This document shows, in pieces, positions 38,951 through 45,921 of a DNA stretch of 45,921 nucleotides; within the stretch, counting starts at the first letter, position 1, and each line of letters opens with the position of its first letter. The position numbers and the translations under genes are program-made. A model generated the notes under the pieces. The model was not told where the DNA came from and searched no databases. It was given only the letters and a program-made list of their open reading frames with translations. The stretch is from Bacillus subtilis (GTDB taxonomy: Bacteria; Bacillota; Bacilli; Bacillales; Bacillaceae_C): the NCBI RefSeq assembly GCF_008764245.1, contig NZ_VTQV01000035.1, positions 1-45,921 on the forward strand. The letters run 5' to 3'.

Positions 38951-39918
38951 TTTCCCTGGTTGAAGGAGGGATTCCAATTAGGCAAACGCGGTTAAGGAAA
39001 TACGGCTCTAAAAAAAGAGTATTATCGCTTTCCATTAAAATACTAGCTGTTTGGTATTTGGTGTTGTGGATTTCATCCTCCTTTAATGGAGAAACGAATG
39101 CTTATTTTTCAAACCAAACGGGATTAACAGGGGCGATACAGGCAGGCACTTGGGAGACAAAAGAAGATTCGGGATGTCCAGAAGAGGAGCACGGGGAGTG
39201 GGATTGCAGTTCTTTAGTGTTTGTGGATGCAACTATGACCAATAAAGTAATAACGGCCACTGTTAAGAATGAAGGCTCTGATATGAAAAAAGAGGGAAAA
39301 TATGCTGTTTACTACATAGAAAAGGGGAATCCGCAGGAAGGAGAAACCTTAACCGAGAGCTTAACAATTAAACCCCTAAAAGAGGGAGAAGAAGTCACCC
39401 TAACATTTACTCCTGAGAAAAACGGAAAATACCTGTTTATAGTCTACCAGCATGAAGATTACCCTGGGGAAAAGGAAATTTGGAGTAAGGAAATAATAGT
39501 GGATGTAATTGAAGAACGTGTAAAAGAAGTGACGGAACAGGAAGAAAGCTATGAGACTATGAATGTCGACACGAATGATAAAGCCATTGGCAAGGAAACA
39601 GAAGAAAAGTCGGAAGAAGAACTTAACCATGAAAACAAACAGCAAGTATCAGCTGAAGATGTAACAGGCAAAGAAGCAAAACAAGACCCGGTTCCAAAGA
39701 AACCAGATCCAGAGAAACCGGATAATCAAGAAGAGATGTCTGAACAACCAAAATCAACAGATAAAAAAGAGCAACAGATCGAAAACAACGCCACAAGACA
39801 AGAAGCCGATGTAGAGAAAGCACGTGCTGTAGAAGTTCCACAAGATACACCTATAAAGGAAGAAAAGATGTCTGTTACACCGGAAATAACAAAAGATGAG
39901 CAGGTGAATCAAGAATGA
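38935..39918 (+). CDS. tapA: TapA, TasA-fibre anchoring and assembly protein
   Basis: This secreted protein nucleates and anchors TasA amyloid fibres. The frame gives 327 aa: a basic N-terminus, one hydrophobic signal segment at about residues 29-48 (SLSIKILAVWYLVLW), a cysteine-bearing middle domain (SGCPEEEHGEWDCSSLVF), KYLFIVYQHEDYPG, and a long Lys/Glu/Pro-rich disordered tail from about 205. B. subtilis TapA has the same layout but is shorter. ATG 38935 lacks a ribosome binding site. A strong one, AAGGAGGG at 38963-38970, sits in frame before ATT 38977, so the true start may be that rare codon. The gene overlaps sipW by 4 bases. Confidence 0.85.
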   Translation: MQYKELSLVEGGIPIRQTRLRKYGSKKRVLSLSIKILAVWYLVLWISSSFNGETNAYFSNQTGLTGAIQAGTWETKEDSGCPEEEHGEWDCSSLVFVDATMTNKVITATVKNEGSDMKKEGKYAVYYIEKGNPQEGETLTESLTIKPLKEGEEVTLTFTPEKNGKYLFIVYQHEDYPGEKEIWSKEIIVDVIEERVKEVTEQEESYETMNVDTNDKAIGKETEEKSEEELNHENKQQVSAEDVTGKEAKQDPVPKKPDPEKPDNQEEMSEQPKSTDKKEQQIENNATRQEADVEKARAVEVPQDTPIKEEKMSVTPEITKDEQVNQE

Positions 39919-40490
39919 GAAAAACATTAAAAGTCTTTAGCAATATCGTAACGGTTGTATTGTTTATCAATCTCATCCTTATCGTATGTTTGGTGATCTC
40001 CTCCAAAGCATCTGGGGGAGAACCACAAATATTTGGTTATCAAGTGAAAACTGTTTTATCAGGTTCAATGGAACCGACTTTTATGACAGGCTCCGTGATT
40101 GCGGTGAAACCACTTAATCAAGAGGAAAGCAAATCACTTGCAAAAGATGACATCATCACCTTCCAAACAGCGGATGGCATGCTCATTACTCACAGAGTTA
40201 TGGACGTTGTGAAGAGTGGAGACCAAGTGATGTATGAAACCAAAGGGGATAACAACAATGCTCCTGATCTGGATTTAGTTCTATCTGATAATGTTCGGGG
40301 ACAATATGCCAATTTTACGGTGCCATATATTGGTTATTTCTTCAACTTCTCGCAATCGAAAGCAGGTAGCGCCATCCTGATGGTTGTTCCAGGACTATTA
40401 CTCCTAGGATATGCAAGCTACACGATCTACACAACATTACGGGAACTCGATTCCAAAGTCAAAAAAGCCGACAATGAAAAACCAGCTTAA
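39915..40490 (+). CDS. sipW: SipW, ER-type signal peptidase I for TapA and TasA
   Basis: The 191-aa membrane peptidase processes TapA and TasA. It is of the eukaryote/archaea-like type with a Ser-His pair: S51 in VLSGSMEPT and H93 in LITHRV, in place of the usual lysine; GDNNNAPD follows. Membrane segments lie at about residues 8-30 and 152-172. The ATG overlaps the tapA stop (ATGA), so translation is coupled. Gene order tapA-sipW-tasA is conserved with B. subtilis. Confidence 0.94.
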   Translation: MRKTLKVFSNIVTVVLFINLILIVCLVISSKASGGEPQIFGYQVKTVLSGSMEPTFMTGSVIAVKPLNQEESKSLAKDDIITFQTADGMLITHRVMDVVKSGDQVMYETKGDNNNAPDLDLVLSDNVRGQYANFTVPYIGYFFNFSQSKAGSAILMVVPGLLLLGYASYTIYTTLRELDSKVKKADNEKPA

Positions 40491-40571
40491 TCAAGATTGA
40501 ACTCTTTGCACACGCAAAGATCAATATAAAAAAACTATACATACCCACAGGGTAAGGGGAGGAATTTACAA

Positions 40572-41162
40572 ATGAGTATCAAAAAGAAATTAGGTTTAGG
40601 ATTAGCATCAGCAGCACTAGGACTGGCTTTAGTTGGTGGGGGAACATTTGCGTATTTTAGTGATACGGAAGTAACTGAAAATACATTTGCGGCGGGGACT
40701 TTGGACCTTGCGGTAAATCCTACAACTATTATTGATGTAAATAATTTGAAGCCTGGGGATTGGATGCCACGGACATTTAATTTGGAGAATAATGGATCAT
40801 TAGACATTTCCCAAGTTTTATTAACTACGGATTATACTATCTCTGGTACCGATGAGGACTTTGGTAAACACATTAAGGTCAACTTTTTAAGAAATGAAGA
40901 TAAAAGTGGAGTCCTTTTACCAACTAACGTCATTGTAAGTAAAACATTATATGAATTAAAGAGTATGAGTCCAGATGCAGTAAAAAATTTAAGTCATTCT
41001 ATTTTTGCTGAGAAAAGTGGTTTGAAAGCTGGGACAAAAGATAAATTAGCTGTGCAATTTGAATTCGTTGATAATGGGGAAGACCAAAATAATCTGCAAG
41101 GTGCAAGTGTTGAGTTAAAGTGGACATTCGATGCAAAGCAAACAAAGGGAGAAAGAAGATAA
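40572..41162 (+). CDS. tasA: TasA/CalY-family amyloid fibre protein
   Basis: The 196-aa precursor has a signal peptide ending in GGGTFA, followed by the mature start YFSDTEVTENTFAAGTLDL, the signature of the camelysin/TasA family. NLKPGDWMPRTF lies at residues 58-69. Mature TasA assembles into the protein fibres of the biofilm matrix. It is shorter than B. subtilis TasA (about 260 aa) and nearer in length to B. cereus CalY. AAGGGGAGG lies 6-8 bases before the ATG. A strong terminator follows at 41172, so the next gene is probably expressed by read-through or on its own. Confidence 0.92.
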   Translation: MSIKKKLGLGLASAALGLALVGGGTFAYFSDTEVTENTFAAGTLDLAVNPTTIIDVNNLKPGDWMPRTFNLENNGSLDISQVLLTTDYTISGTDEDFGKHIKVNFLRNEDKSGVLLPTNVIVSKTLYELKSMSPDAVKNLSHSIFAEKSGLKAGTKDKLAVQFEFVDNGEDQNNLQGASVELKWTFDAKQTKGERR

Positions 41163-41171
41163 TTTAACTAA

Positions 41172-41198
41172 AAAGGCGGGAAGCGGTTCCCGTCTTTT
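41172..41198 (+). terminator. Terminator after tasA
   Basis: GGCGGGAA and TTCCCGTC pair around GCGG, with A-rich DNA before and TTTTA after. It ends the tapA-sipW-tasA transcript, 10 bases past the tasA stop. Confidence 0.88.
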
Positions 41199-41225
41199 AT
41201 TAAATCAAGAATGTGAGGGTAGGCC

Positions 41226-41891
41226 GTGAGGGTGAAGAGTTTACTGGCAAATCCAATGAAGGCTTTTATCATCCTTTTATTATTTTTTCTGTTTGGCGAG
41301 GCTAGTCATGCGGCAGCTAAGGAAAATCCGATTAATATTGAAACAACGCCTAATGGATTTCTGTTTCATGCGGATAACTTAAAACCAGGTGATTGGATTC
41401 CGCGTAATATTATGATTTCCAATGACGGAGGCCAGGATCTTAGGTATATTGCTAAGATGGGCAAATCGAAATCAACAAAAGGGCTCTTGGAAGAGTTGGA
41501 GCTACTTGTACAAAAAGAGGAGAACACCCTTTTCAAGGGGAAATTAAAAGATTTTACAGGTTTTGAACCAAGGGAATTAGCGAAAGGGAAATCCGAAACC
41601 TTGTTTTTTGAAGTGACGATGCCTAGTCACTTGGGAAATGAGTTTCAAGGTTCTAAGGCGGAGGCGGAAATTATTTTTCTTGCAGAGGGAGACAAAATCG
41701 CTACATCTGAAACTGGTGGCAACAATGGTGGCATAACAAATTTAGGAGAGAGTACGATACAACCGAAAATTGTTGCGCAATTACCAAATACAGCGACCAA
41801 TTATTACAATTTCTTGTTCATCGGTATGGGCCTTCTGTGCGGGGGAATCTTAACTTTATATATTTTACGGAAATTTCGCTATGGATCGTGA
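41226..41891 (+). CDS. TasA-like surface protein with LPNTA sortase signal
   Basis: The 221-aa precursor has a signal peptide (hydrophobic 12-24, end SHAAA). Its mature region begins like the TasA core: NLKPGDWIPRNIMISNDGG at residues 51-69 parallels NLKPGDWMPR of TasA. After a Gly/Asn-rich linker it ends with LPNTA (186-190), a hydrophobic segment and the basic tail RKFRYGS, the tripartite sorting signal. LPNTA is the motif I know for class D sortases such as B. anthracis SrtC. GTG 41226 follows GAGGGTAGG. Inference: a wall-anchored protein that caps or tethers TasA fibres. No sortase gene lies in the window. Confidence 0.82.
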   Translation: MRVKSLLANPMKAFIILLLFFLFGEASHAAAKENPINIETTPNGFLFHADNLKPGDWIPRNIMISNDGGQDLRYIAKMGKSKSTKGLLEELELLVQKEENTLFKGKLKDFTGFEPRELAKGKSETLFFEVTMPSHLGNEFQGSKAEAEIIFLAEGDKIATSETGGNNGGITNLGESTIQPKIVAQLPNTATNYYNFLFIGMGLLCGGILTLYILRKFRYGS

Positions 41892-41904
41892 TAGCGAAAT
41901 TTTT
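41872..41904 (+). terminator. Terminator overlapping the end of the LPNTA protein gene
   Basis: AATTTCGCTAT (41872-41882) and ATAGCGAAATT (41891-41901) are perfect 11-bp arms, then TTT. The left arm encodes the last codons and the stop lies at the start of the right arm. The 310 bases after it, up to the glmS promoter, show no gene I can support. Confidence 0.85.
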
Positions 41905-42217
41905 CGTTTGGGTAAGCTAAAGAAGATCTTTTCCTCTTGATAGCTCGATGGATAAAGGTACTAATTTGATACACGATCGGCGCTAGAAAAAAGGAAAGAA
42001 AATAAAGAAACAAACTAAATAGGAAGTTAAATTTATAATCGAAATAACCTATAGTCTTACTGTGTTTTATTTTATCCATCATTTTAAAGCTGATGAGAAG
42101 ATCAAAGGGAATTTGGGCAAAGGGGAATAGAATTTATTAATCCATTATCACACAATAATTTAGGTTAAATGCAAGCTAAAAATAAACTGCCAATGTTTTA
42201 TCGATTTTACACACATC

Positions 42218-42247
42218 TTGACCAAACCAAAAATAATATAGTATGAT
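42218..42247 (+). promoter_or_regulatory. glmS promoter
   Basis: TTGACC at 42218-42223 and TATGAT at 42242-42247 are 18 bases apart. Transcription would begin near 42254, about 50 bases before the ribozyme cleavage site. Confidence 0.65.
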
Positions 42248-42301
42248 AGTTTTTGTTTTCAACGTACTCAAGGATAGAAAGGAGCTTAGAGGATTTTTAA
42301 A

Positions 42302-42495
42302 TAAAGCGCCAGAACTAATCATGATCGAAATCTAAAGGATTAGTTGACGAGGTGGAGGTTATCGAATTTTCGGCGGATGCCTCCCGGCTGAGACACACAG
42401 TCGAATCGTCTTTCTCAAAACACCGAGGTGACTCAGGTGGACAAAGGAAAGATGATGTGCACATAAGACAAACATCAGAGAAAAGGGGGTAAGTA
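42302..42495 (+). ncRNA. glmS ribozyme-riboswitch
   Basis: The core is unmistakable: AAGCGCCAGAACTAATC opens stem P1, closed by GATTAGTTGACGAGG. Then comes GGAGGTTATCGA, with UUCGGCGGAUGCCUCC on the other side (P2 and the cofactor-binding P2.1/P2.2 region), and further stems with ACCGAGGTGACTCAGG. Self-cleavage should occur just before G42306. When glucosamine-6-phosphate is abundant it binds, the mRNA is cut and the 5'-hydroxyl downstream fragment is degraded, lowering GlmS. A GGGGG/CCCCC hairpin at about 42484-42513 closes the element; the exact 3' limit is uncertain. Confidence 0.95.
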
Positions 42496-42538
42496 TGCCC
42501 CCAAGCTGCTTACCTCCTTTTATCGGGAGGAATAATAA

Positions 42539-44341
42539 ATGTGCGGAATTACAGGTTATATTGGACACGAAGATGCTAAAGAAATTTTATTAAAAGGTTT
42601 GGAAAAACTTGAATATCGTGGTTACGATTCTGCGGGAATCGCCGTGATGAACGAGACTGGTGTTCAAGTTTTTAAAGAAAAGGGACGAATCGCGAAGTTA
42701 CGTGAAGTAGTGGATGAAAAAGTCAAAGCCCAAGTGGGAATCGGACATACACGGTGGGCGACACATGGGGTACCAAGCCATGAAAATGCTCATCCTCATC
42801 AAAGTACTTCTGGACGATTTACTTTAGTCCATAATGGAGTTATCGAAAATTACACAGAGCTGCAACAGAAATACTTACAAGAAATGATTTTTAAAAGTGA
42901 TACCGATACAGAAGTAATTGTTCAGCTCGTTGCGATGTTTTCAGAGGAAGGGCTTGAGACAATTGAAGCTTTTCGGAAAACCTTAACTTTATTAAAAGGT
43001 TCTTATGCGATTGCCATGCTTGATCAAGAAACACCGGATACCATTTTTGTAGCGAAAAACAAAAGCCCGCTCTTATTAGGTGTCGGGGAAGGCTTCCATG
43101 TTGTAGCGAGTGACGCGATGGCGATGCTTCATGTCACCGATTCTTTTATTGAATTAATGGATCAAGAGGTTGTCATGGTGAAAAAAAATCAGCGACTTAT
43201 TCAAACACTTGATGGGACAACAGTGACACGACAGCCTTATCAAGCAGCATTCGATGCAAGTGATATTGAAAAAGGAACCTATCCACACTATATGTTAAAA
43301 GAAATCGATGAACAGCCAGCTGTTATGAGAAAAATCATGCAATCGTATCGAAATGAACGCGGTGATTTGGTTATAGATGATGGTATTATTGAAGCCCTTC
43401 GGAAAGCGGACCGACTATATATCATTGCTTCGGGCACAAGTTATCACGCTGGATTAGTAGGAAAACAACTAATAGAGAAAATGGCGAAAATCCCCGTGGA
43501 AGTGCATATTGGTAGTGAATTTGCCTACAATCCACCCCTTCTTTCTGAAAAACCGTTATTCATCTTTATCTCGCAAAGTGGAGAAACAGCCGACAGTCGT
43601 GCGGTACTTGTAAAAATGAAAGAGTGGGGTTATCCTTCTTTGACGATCACGAATGTACCAGGTTCCACATTGTCTCGTGAAGCAGACTATACGTTGCTGC
43701 TACATGCGGGACCAGAAATTGCCGTCGCTTCGACAAAAGCATATACAGCTCAGCTTACTGTCTTATCGATTATCTCTTACGTGCTGGCACAAGCGAAACA
43801 GATTCATCTTGAGTTCGATTTGATACAGGAACTGGGAATTGTCGCTACAGCGATGGAAACCTTATGTGACGCAAAAGACGAATTCGAAAAAATCACCACG
43901 GAATTTTTAGCGACCACAAGAAATTGCTTTTTCATTGGCCGCGGTTTGGATTATTTCGTTTGTCTTGAAGGAGCTTTAAAATTGAAGGAAATCTCCTATA
44001 TTCAGGCTGAAGGCTTTGCTGGTGGAGAACTTAAACATGGAACCATTGCCTTGATCGAGGAAGGGACACCTGTCATCGCCCTTAACACACAGAAAAACGT
44101 CAGCGGTAATATCCGTGGCAATGCAAAAGAAGTAGCTTCTCGTGGCGCCAATGTTTGTTTAATCGCAATGGAGGGACTTCACAACTCCGAAGATCGATAC
44201 GTATTGCCAGAAGTACATGAATGGCTAACTCCATTTATATCCGTAATCCCGCTTCAACTGATTGCTTATTATGCCTCTCTTCATAGAGGCTGTGACATCG
44301 ACAAACCGCGGAATTTGGCGAAGAGCGTGACGGTGGAATAG
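42539..44341 (+). CDS. glmS: Glucosamine-6-phosphate synthase (glutamine-hydrolysing)
   Basis: Makes glucosamine-6-phosphate from fructose-6-phosphate and glutamine, the entry to peptidoglycan and amino-sugar synthesis. The 600-aa enzyme has the N-terminal glutaminase domain with nucleophile Cys2 (MCGITGYIG), GHTRWATHG and the acidic loop. Two SIS isomerase domains follow ([25 protein letters not shown]), and it ends [12 protein letters not shown] with the catalytic lysine region. GGGAGG lies 9 bases before the ATG. It is controlled by the ribozyme upstream and ends at a terminator at 44436. Confidence 0.98.
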   Translation: MCGITGYIGHEDAKEILLKGLEKLEYRGYDSAGIAVMNETGVQVFKEKGRIAKLREVVDEKVKAQVGIGHTRWATHGVPSHENAHPHQSTSGRFTLVHNGVIENYTELQQKYLQEMIFKSDTDTEVIVQLVAMFSEEGLETIEAFRKTLTLLKGSYAIAMLDQETPDTIFVAKNKSPLLLGVGEGFHVVASDAMAMLHVTDSFIELMDQEVVMVKKNQRLIQTLDGTTVTRQPYQAAFDASDIEKGTYPHYMLKEIDEQPAVMRKIMQSYRNERGDLVIDDGIIEALRKADRLYIIASGTSYHAGLVGKQLIEKMAKIPVEVHIGSEFAYNPPLLSEKPLFIFISQSGETADSRAVLVKMKEWGYPSLTITNVPGSTLSREADYTLLLHAGPEIAVASTKAYTAQLTVLSIISYVLAQAKQIHLEFDLIQELGIVATAMETLCDAKDEFEKITTEFLATTRNCFFIGRGLDYFVCLEGALKLKEISYIQAEGFAGGELKHGTIALIEEGTPVIALNTQKNVSGNIRGNAKEVASRGANVCLIAMEGLHNSEDRYVLPEVHEWLTPFISVIPLQLIAYYASLHRGCDIDKPRNLAKSVTVE

Positions 44342-44435
44342 AAATGTAGGGCTGTTTCATCATAATTGTCTTCAAATAAAAATTCGATTCCTTAGATATA
44401 ATTAAGGGTTCTTAGATAAAAATAACGTTCCAATT

Positions 44436-44480
44436 CCGAAGGTTTTCCGGTACTATTCCCGGCAGACCTTCGGTTTTTTT
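44436..44480 (+). terminator. glmS terminator
   Basis: CCGAAGG (44436-44442) and CCTTCGG (44467-44473) close an internal CCGG-containing loop and are followed by seven T residues. Confidence 0.88.
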
Positions 44481-45055
44481 ATTTCCAAAATCGAAAAAAA
44501 TCCTATCCCAATTCGATATCAGTCCAATCTTCATTTCAACCAGTTTCCAATCCATATCCCTTCGTTTCTCTCGATTCTGGCCCTCTCCAATCCTTGTCCA
44601 ATAAGGGTTCAGGCTTTATCCAATTCCTTTTCAGTTGTTTTCCACACATAATAGAATCGAGTGTTTCCAGGCGTTTTTTCTGGCTTTTTCGTTTGTCTTT
44701 CAGGCGAAAGGTAGATCAGGCACTCATTCGGAATCCTCTCTACTCTGTCTACTACGGAACGTAATTTTTTTATCAAAATCAGTGAAAAATCGTTACAAAC
44801 CCGAGTGGAAATACGGAAAAAACGGGAACGGAATTATTTTATGGAGGAATTCTGAGTGAACGGGTGAATAGGGCGTGAGGCCTTGTAGGAGAAAGGATTG
44901 AGGGGAGTGAGAAGGGGAAGGGGCGTTGGAACGTAATTATTAGATGGGGACATAGTAGACGGGTACGGGATATGTATAAAGGTTTAAAAGGGAATTTAGT
45001 ATAATAAATAGAGAAATGGTATAGGAAGATAAGATAATTTAGGATGTGAATAAGA
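44481..45055. other. Non-coding stretch with strand-asymmetric composition
   Basis: I see no gene here. The first half is pyrimidine-rich and repeats CCAAT-containing words (ATCCCAATTC, GTCCAATC, TTCCAATCC, CTCCAATCC, GTCCAATAAG, ATCCAATTCC). The second half, from about 44820, is purine-rich. GGAACGTAATT occurs twice, near 44756 and 44930. AGGATTGAGGGG near 44895 is partly complementary to the earlier CTCTCCAATCCTT. This may be a degenerate inverted structure or simple compositional bias. Confidence 0.4.
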
Positions 45056-45919
45056 ATGCTTACTCTTGAAGAATACATTTCAAAAAGAAAAAAGAAAGAT
45101 CGAATTAATGAATTTGATTTTGAGTCGAAAGCTCAAAACATGCAAACGTGTATGAACTATATATTTGAATATTTCAATCAATACCTCGATGAATCAAAAA
45201 TGGATGAAAAAACAGTATTAAACGAAGAACGACTTGAAAAGTATAAAAATTCCCTTCGGCATTATGAATCTGATATCCAGGAATGGTTAGTTGGAATTTA
45301 TGATGATTATGACAAGCAATTGAATCGTTCCATTGTTAGTTACCTTAAAAAAGATGATTTATTTAATCTATACAACACTGATCAAGAGTTTCGCAGTGCT
45401 TCATATGATTGTTATGCACAACTCATAAAGAAAAATCACTTTCTGAAAGAGCAGACGGAAATGCTTTTCCTTTTCATCAAAGACCATCATCGAATTCAAA
45501 GTAATCCAAGAATGGATTTCGAAAATATCTATATATTAGAAGAAGTAGAAGAGTGGATTAAAAAAACGTGGGACAAATATCAAGTAAATTTGCTGACTTT
45601 TGCTTCAAACTATGTGTCTCGCTTTTTTGAAAATGAGGAAACTTGGGATGTTAAGCATAGAATCAGAAGCAAGGATAGTTGGCGAAAATATGAGTACGAC
45701 TATAAACAAAAAAGTAATTTATTCAATATTAATTCGTTACATAGAAAAATTTCCAGCAAACCATTTATCAGAGGTAAAAAACAATTTCTTGAAGTCTTAT
45801 TAATGTATTGTTGGCTTCATGAAATTGATGGCGATGAAGATTACTGGCAGGAATATATAACCCATATTCCGCGCTACACCTACCACGCAAAATTTTTTCT
45901 GAAAAGCCCACTGTCATAA
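45056..45919 (+). CDS. Unrecognised soluble protein, 287 aa
   Basis: The frame is complete, ending in TAA at 45917-45919. The product starts MLTLEEYISKRKKKDRINEF and is charged, rich in aromatic residues and probably helical, with no signal or membrane segment. Motifs such as IQEWLVGIYDDYD, KDSWRKYEYDYKQKS and YCWLHEIDGDEDYWQEYITH do not match a family known to me. The ribosome binding site is weak (AGGATGTG, 10 bases upstream). It lies beyond a 570-base non-coding stretch after glmS, a place where accessory genes are often found. No function is proposed. Confidence 0.6.
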   Translation: MLTLEEYISKRKKKDRINEFDFESKAQNMQTCMNYIFEYFNQYLDESKMDEKTVLNEERLEKYKNSLRHYESDIQEWLVGIYDDYDKQLNRSIVSYLKKDDLFNLYNTDQEFRSASYDCYAQLIKKNHFLKEQTEMLFLFIKDHHRIQSNPRMDFENIYILEEVEEWIKKTWDKYQVNLLTFASNYVSRFFENEETWDVKHRIRSKDSWRKYEYDYKQKSNLFNINSLHRKISSKPFIRGKKQFLEVLLMYCWLHEIDGDEDYWQEYITHIPRYTYHAKFFLKSPLS

Positions 45920-45921
45920 AG

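Noticed and set aside
39400-39850. Minus-strand hydrophobic ORFs inside tapA
   Set aside because: They are antisense to the Lys/Glu-rich coding sequence of tapA, which reads as Phe/Leu-rich on the other strand.
41879-42082. 67-aa minus-strand ORF with a hydrophobic stretch
   Set aside because: It has no ribosome binding site, its 3' end is the terminator of the LPNTA gene, and its hydrophobic composition follows from AT-rich DNA.
42359-42568. 69-aa minus-strand ORF over the glmS leader
   Set aside because: It is antisense to the glmS ribozyme, whose conserved RNA structure explains the sequence.

Overview
The window looks like the chromosome of a low-GC, Gram-positive, spore-forming member of the Bacillaceae, probably outside the B. 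subtilis and B. cereus groups. Evidence: strong AGGAGG-type ribosome binding sites with ATG, GTG and TTG starts, a glmS ribozyme ahead of glmS, a tapA-sipW-tasA biofilm-matrix operon with SinR-type operator boxes, a putB-putC-putR proline-catabolism cluster, a YbxH-like small protein, and a roughly 145-bp dispersed repeat that I recall from many Bacillus-like genomes. No species call is possible from the sequence alone.

Region 1 (1-11.2 kb) is an accessory stretch of small, poorly characterised genes and gene fragments. It holds an ECF-sigma-like / anti-sigma fusion, a pRiA4b-ORF3-domain protein, a GNAT acetyltransferase, a coiled-coil protein, a DnaA-like AAA+ protein lacking the DNA-binding domain, a ZIP metal transporter, a CcbP-like protein, a DUF6155-like protein, glutaminase, a DUF6429-like protein and a very basic protein. 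Broken relatives of two of these genes (2340-2441, 3832-3921) and scraps of IS3 and IS200/IS605 transposases show that the stretch has been rearranged.

Region 2 (11.5-27.8 kb) is a complete type I-C CRISPR-Cas locus: leader 1, array 1 (61 intact repeats plus one decayed, 61 spacers), cas3, an IS3-OrfA-like HTH ORF, cas5c, cas8c (with a strong internal start for cas11c), cas7c, cas4, cas1, cas2, leader 2 and array 2 (51 repeats, 50 spacers). Everything is on the + strand. The arrays use two versions of one 32-bp repeat that differ only in the hairpin loop. The two leaders share a strict layout: two inverted repeats of 43 and 51 nt, at the same spacing, both ending one base before repeat 1. One protospacer is present in both arrays, and array 2 holds two spacers from homologous but diverged targets.

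Region 3 (27.9-34.7 kb) has a sugar/maltose O-acetyltransferase-like protein, the put genes on the minus strand (proline to P5C to glutamate, with a PucR-family activator), an alpha/beta hydrolase, seven 52-bp tandem units that each form a terminator-like hairpin on the minus strand, a YbxH-like protein and a DoxX-like membrane protein.

Region 4 (34.9-38.5 kb) is a Tat island: a Tat-signal gluconate-2-dehydrogenase subunit-3-like protein, its GMC-type flavoprotein partner with a four-cysteine cluster, and a dedicated tatA-tatC pair. Region 5 (38.6-41.9 kb) is the TasA amyloid-fibre operon, followed by a TasA-like protein with an LPNTA sortase signal. Region 6 (42.2-45.9 kb) is glmS with its ribozyme, a non-coding stretch, and an unrecognised gene that ends two bases before the window edge.
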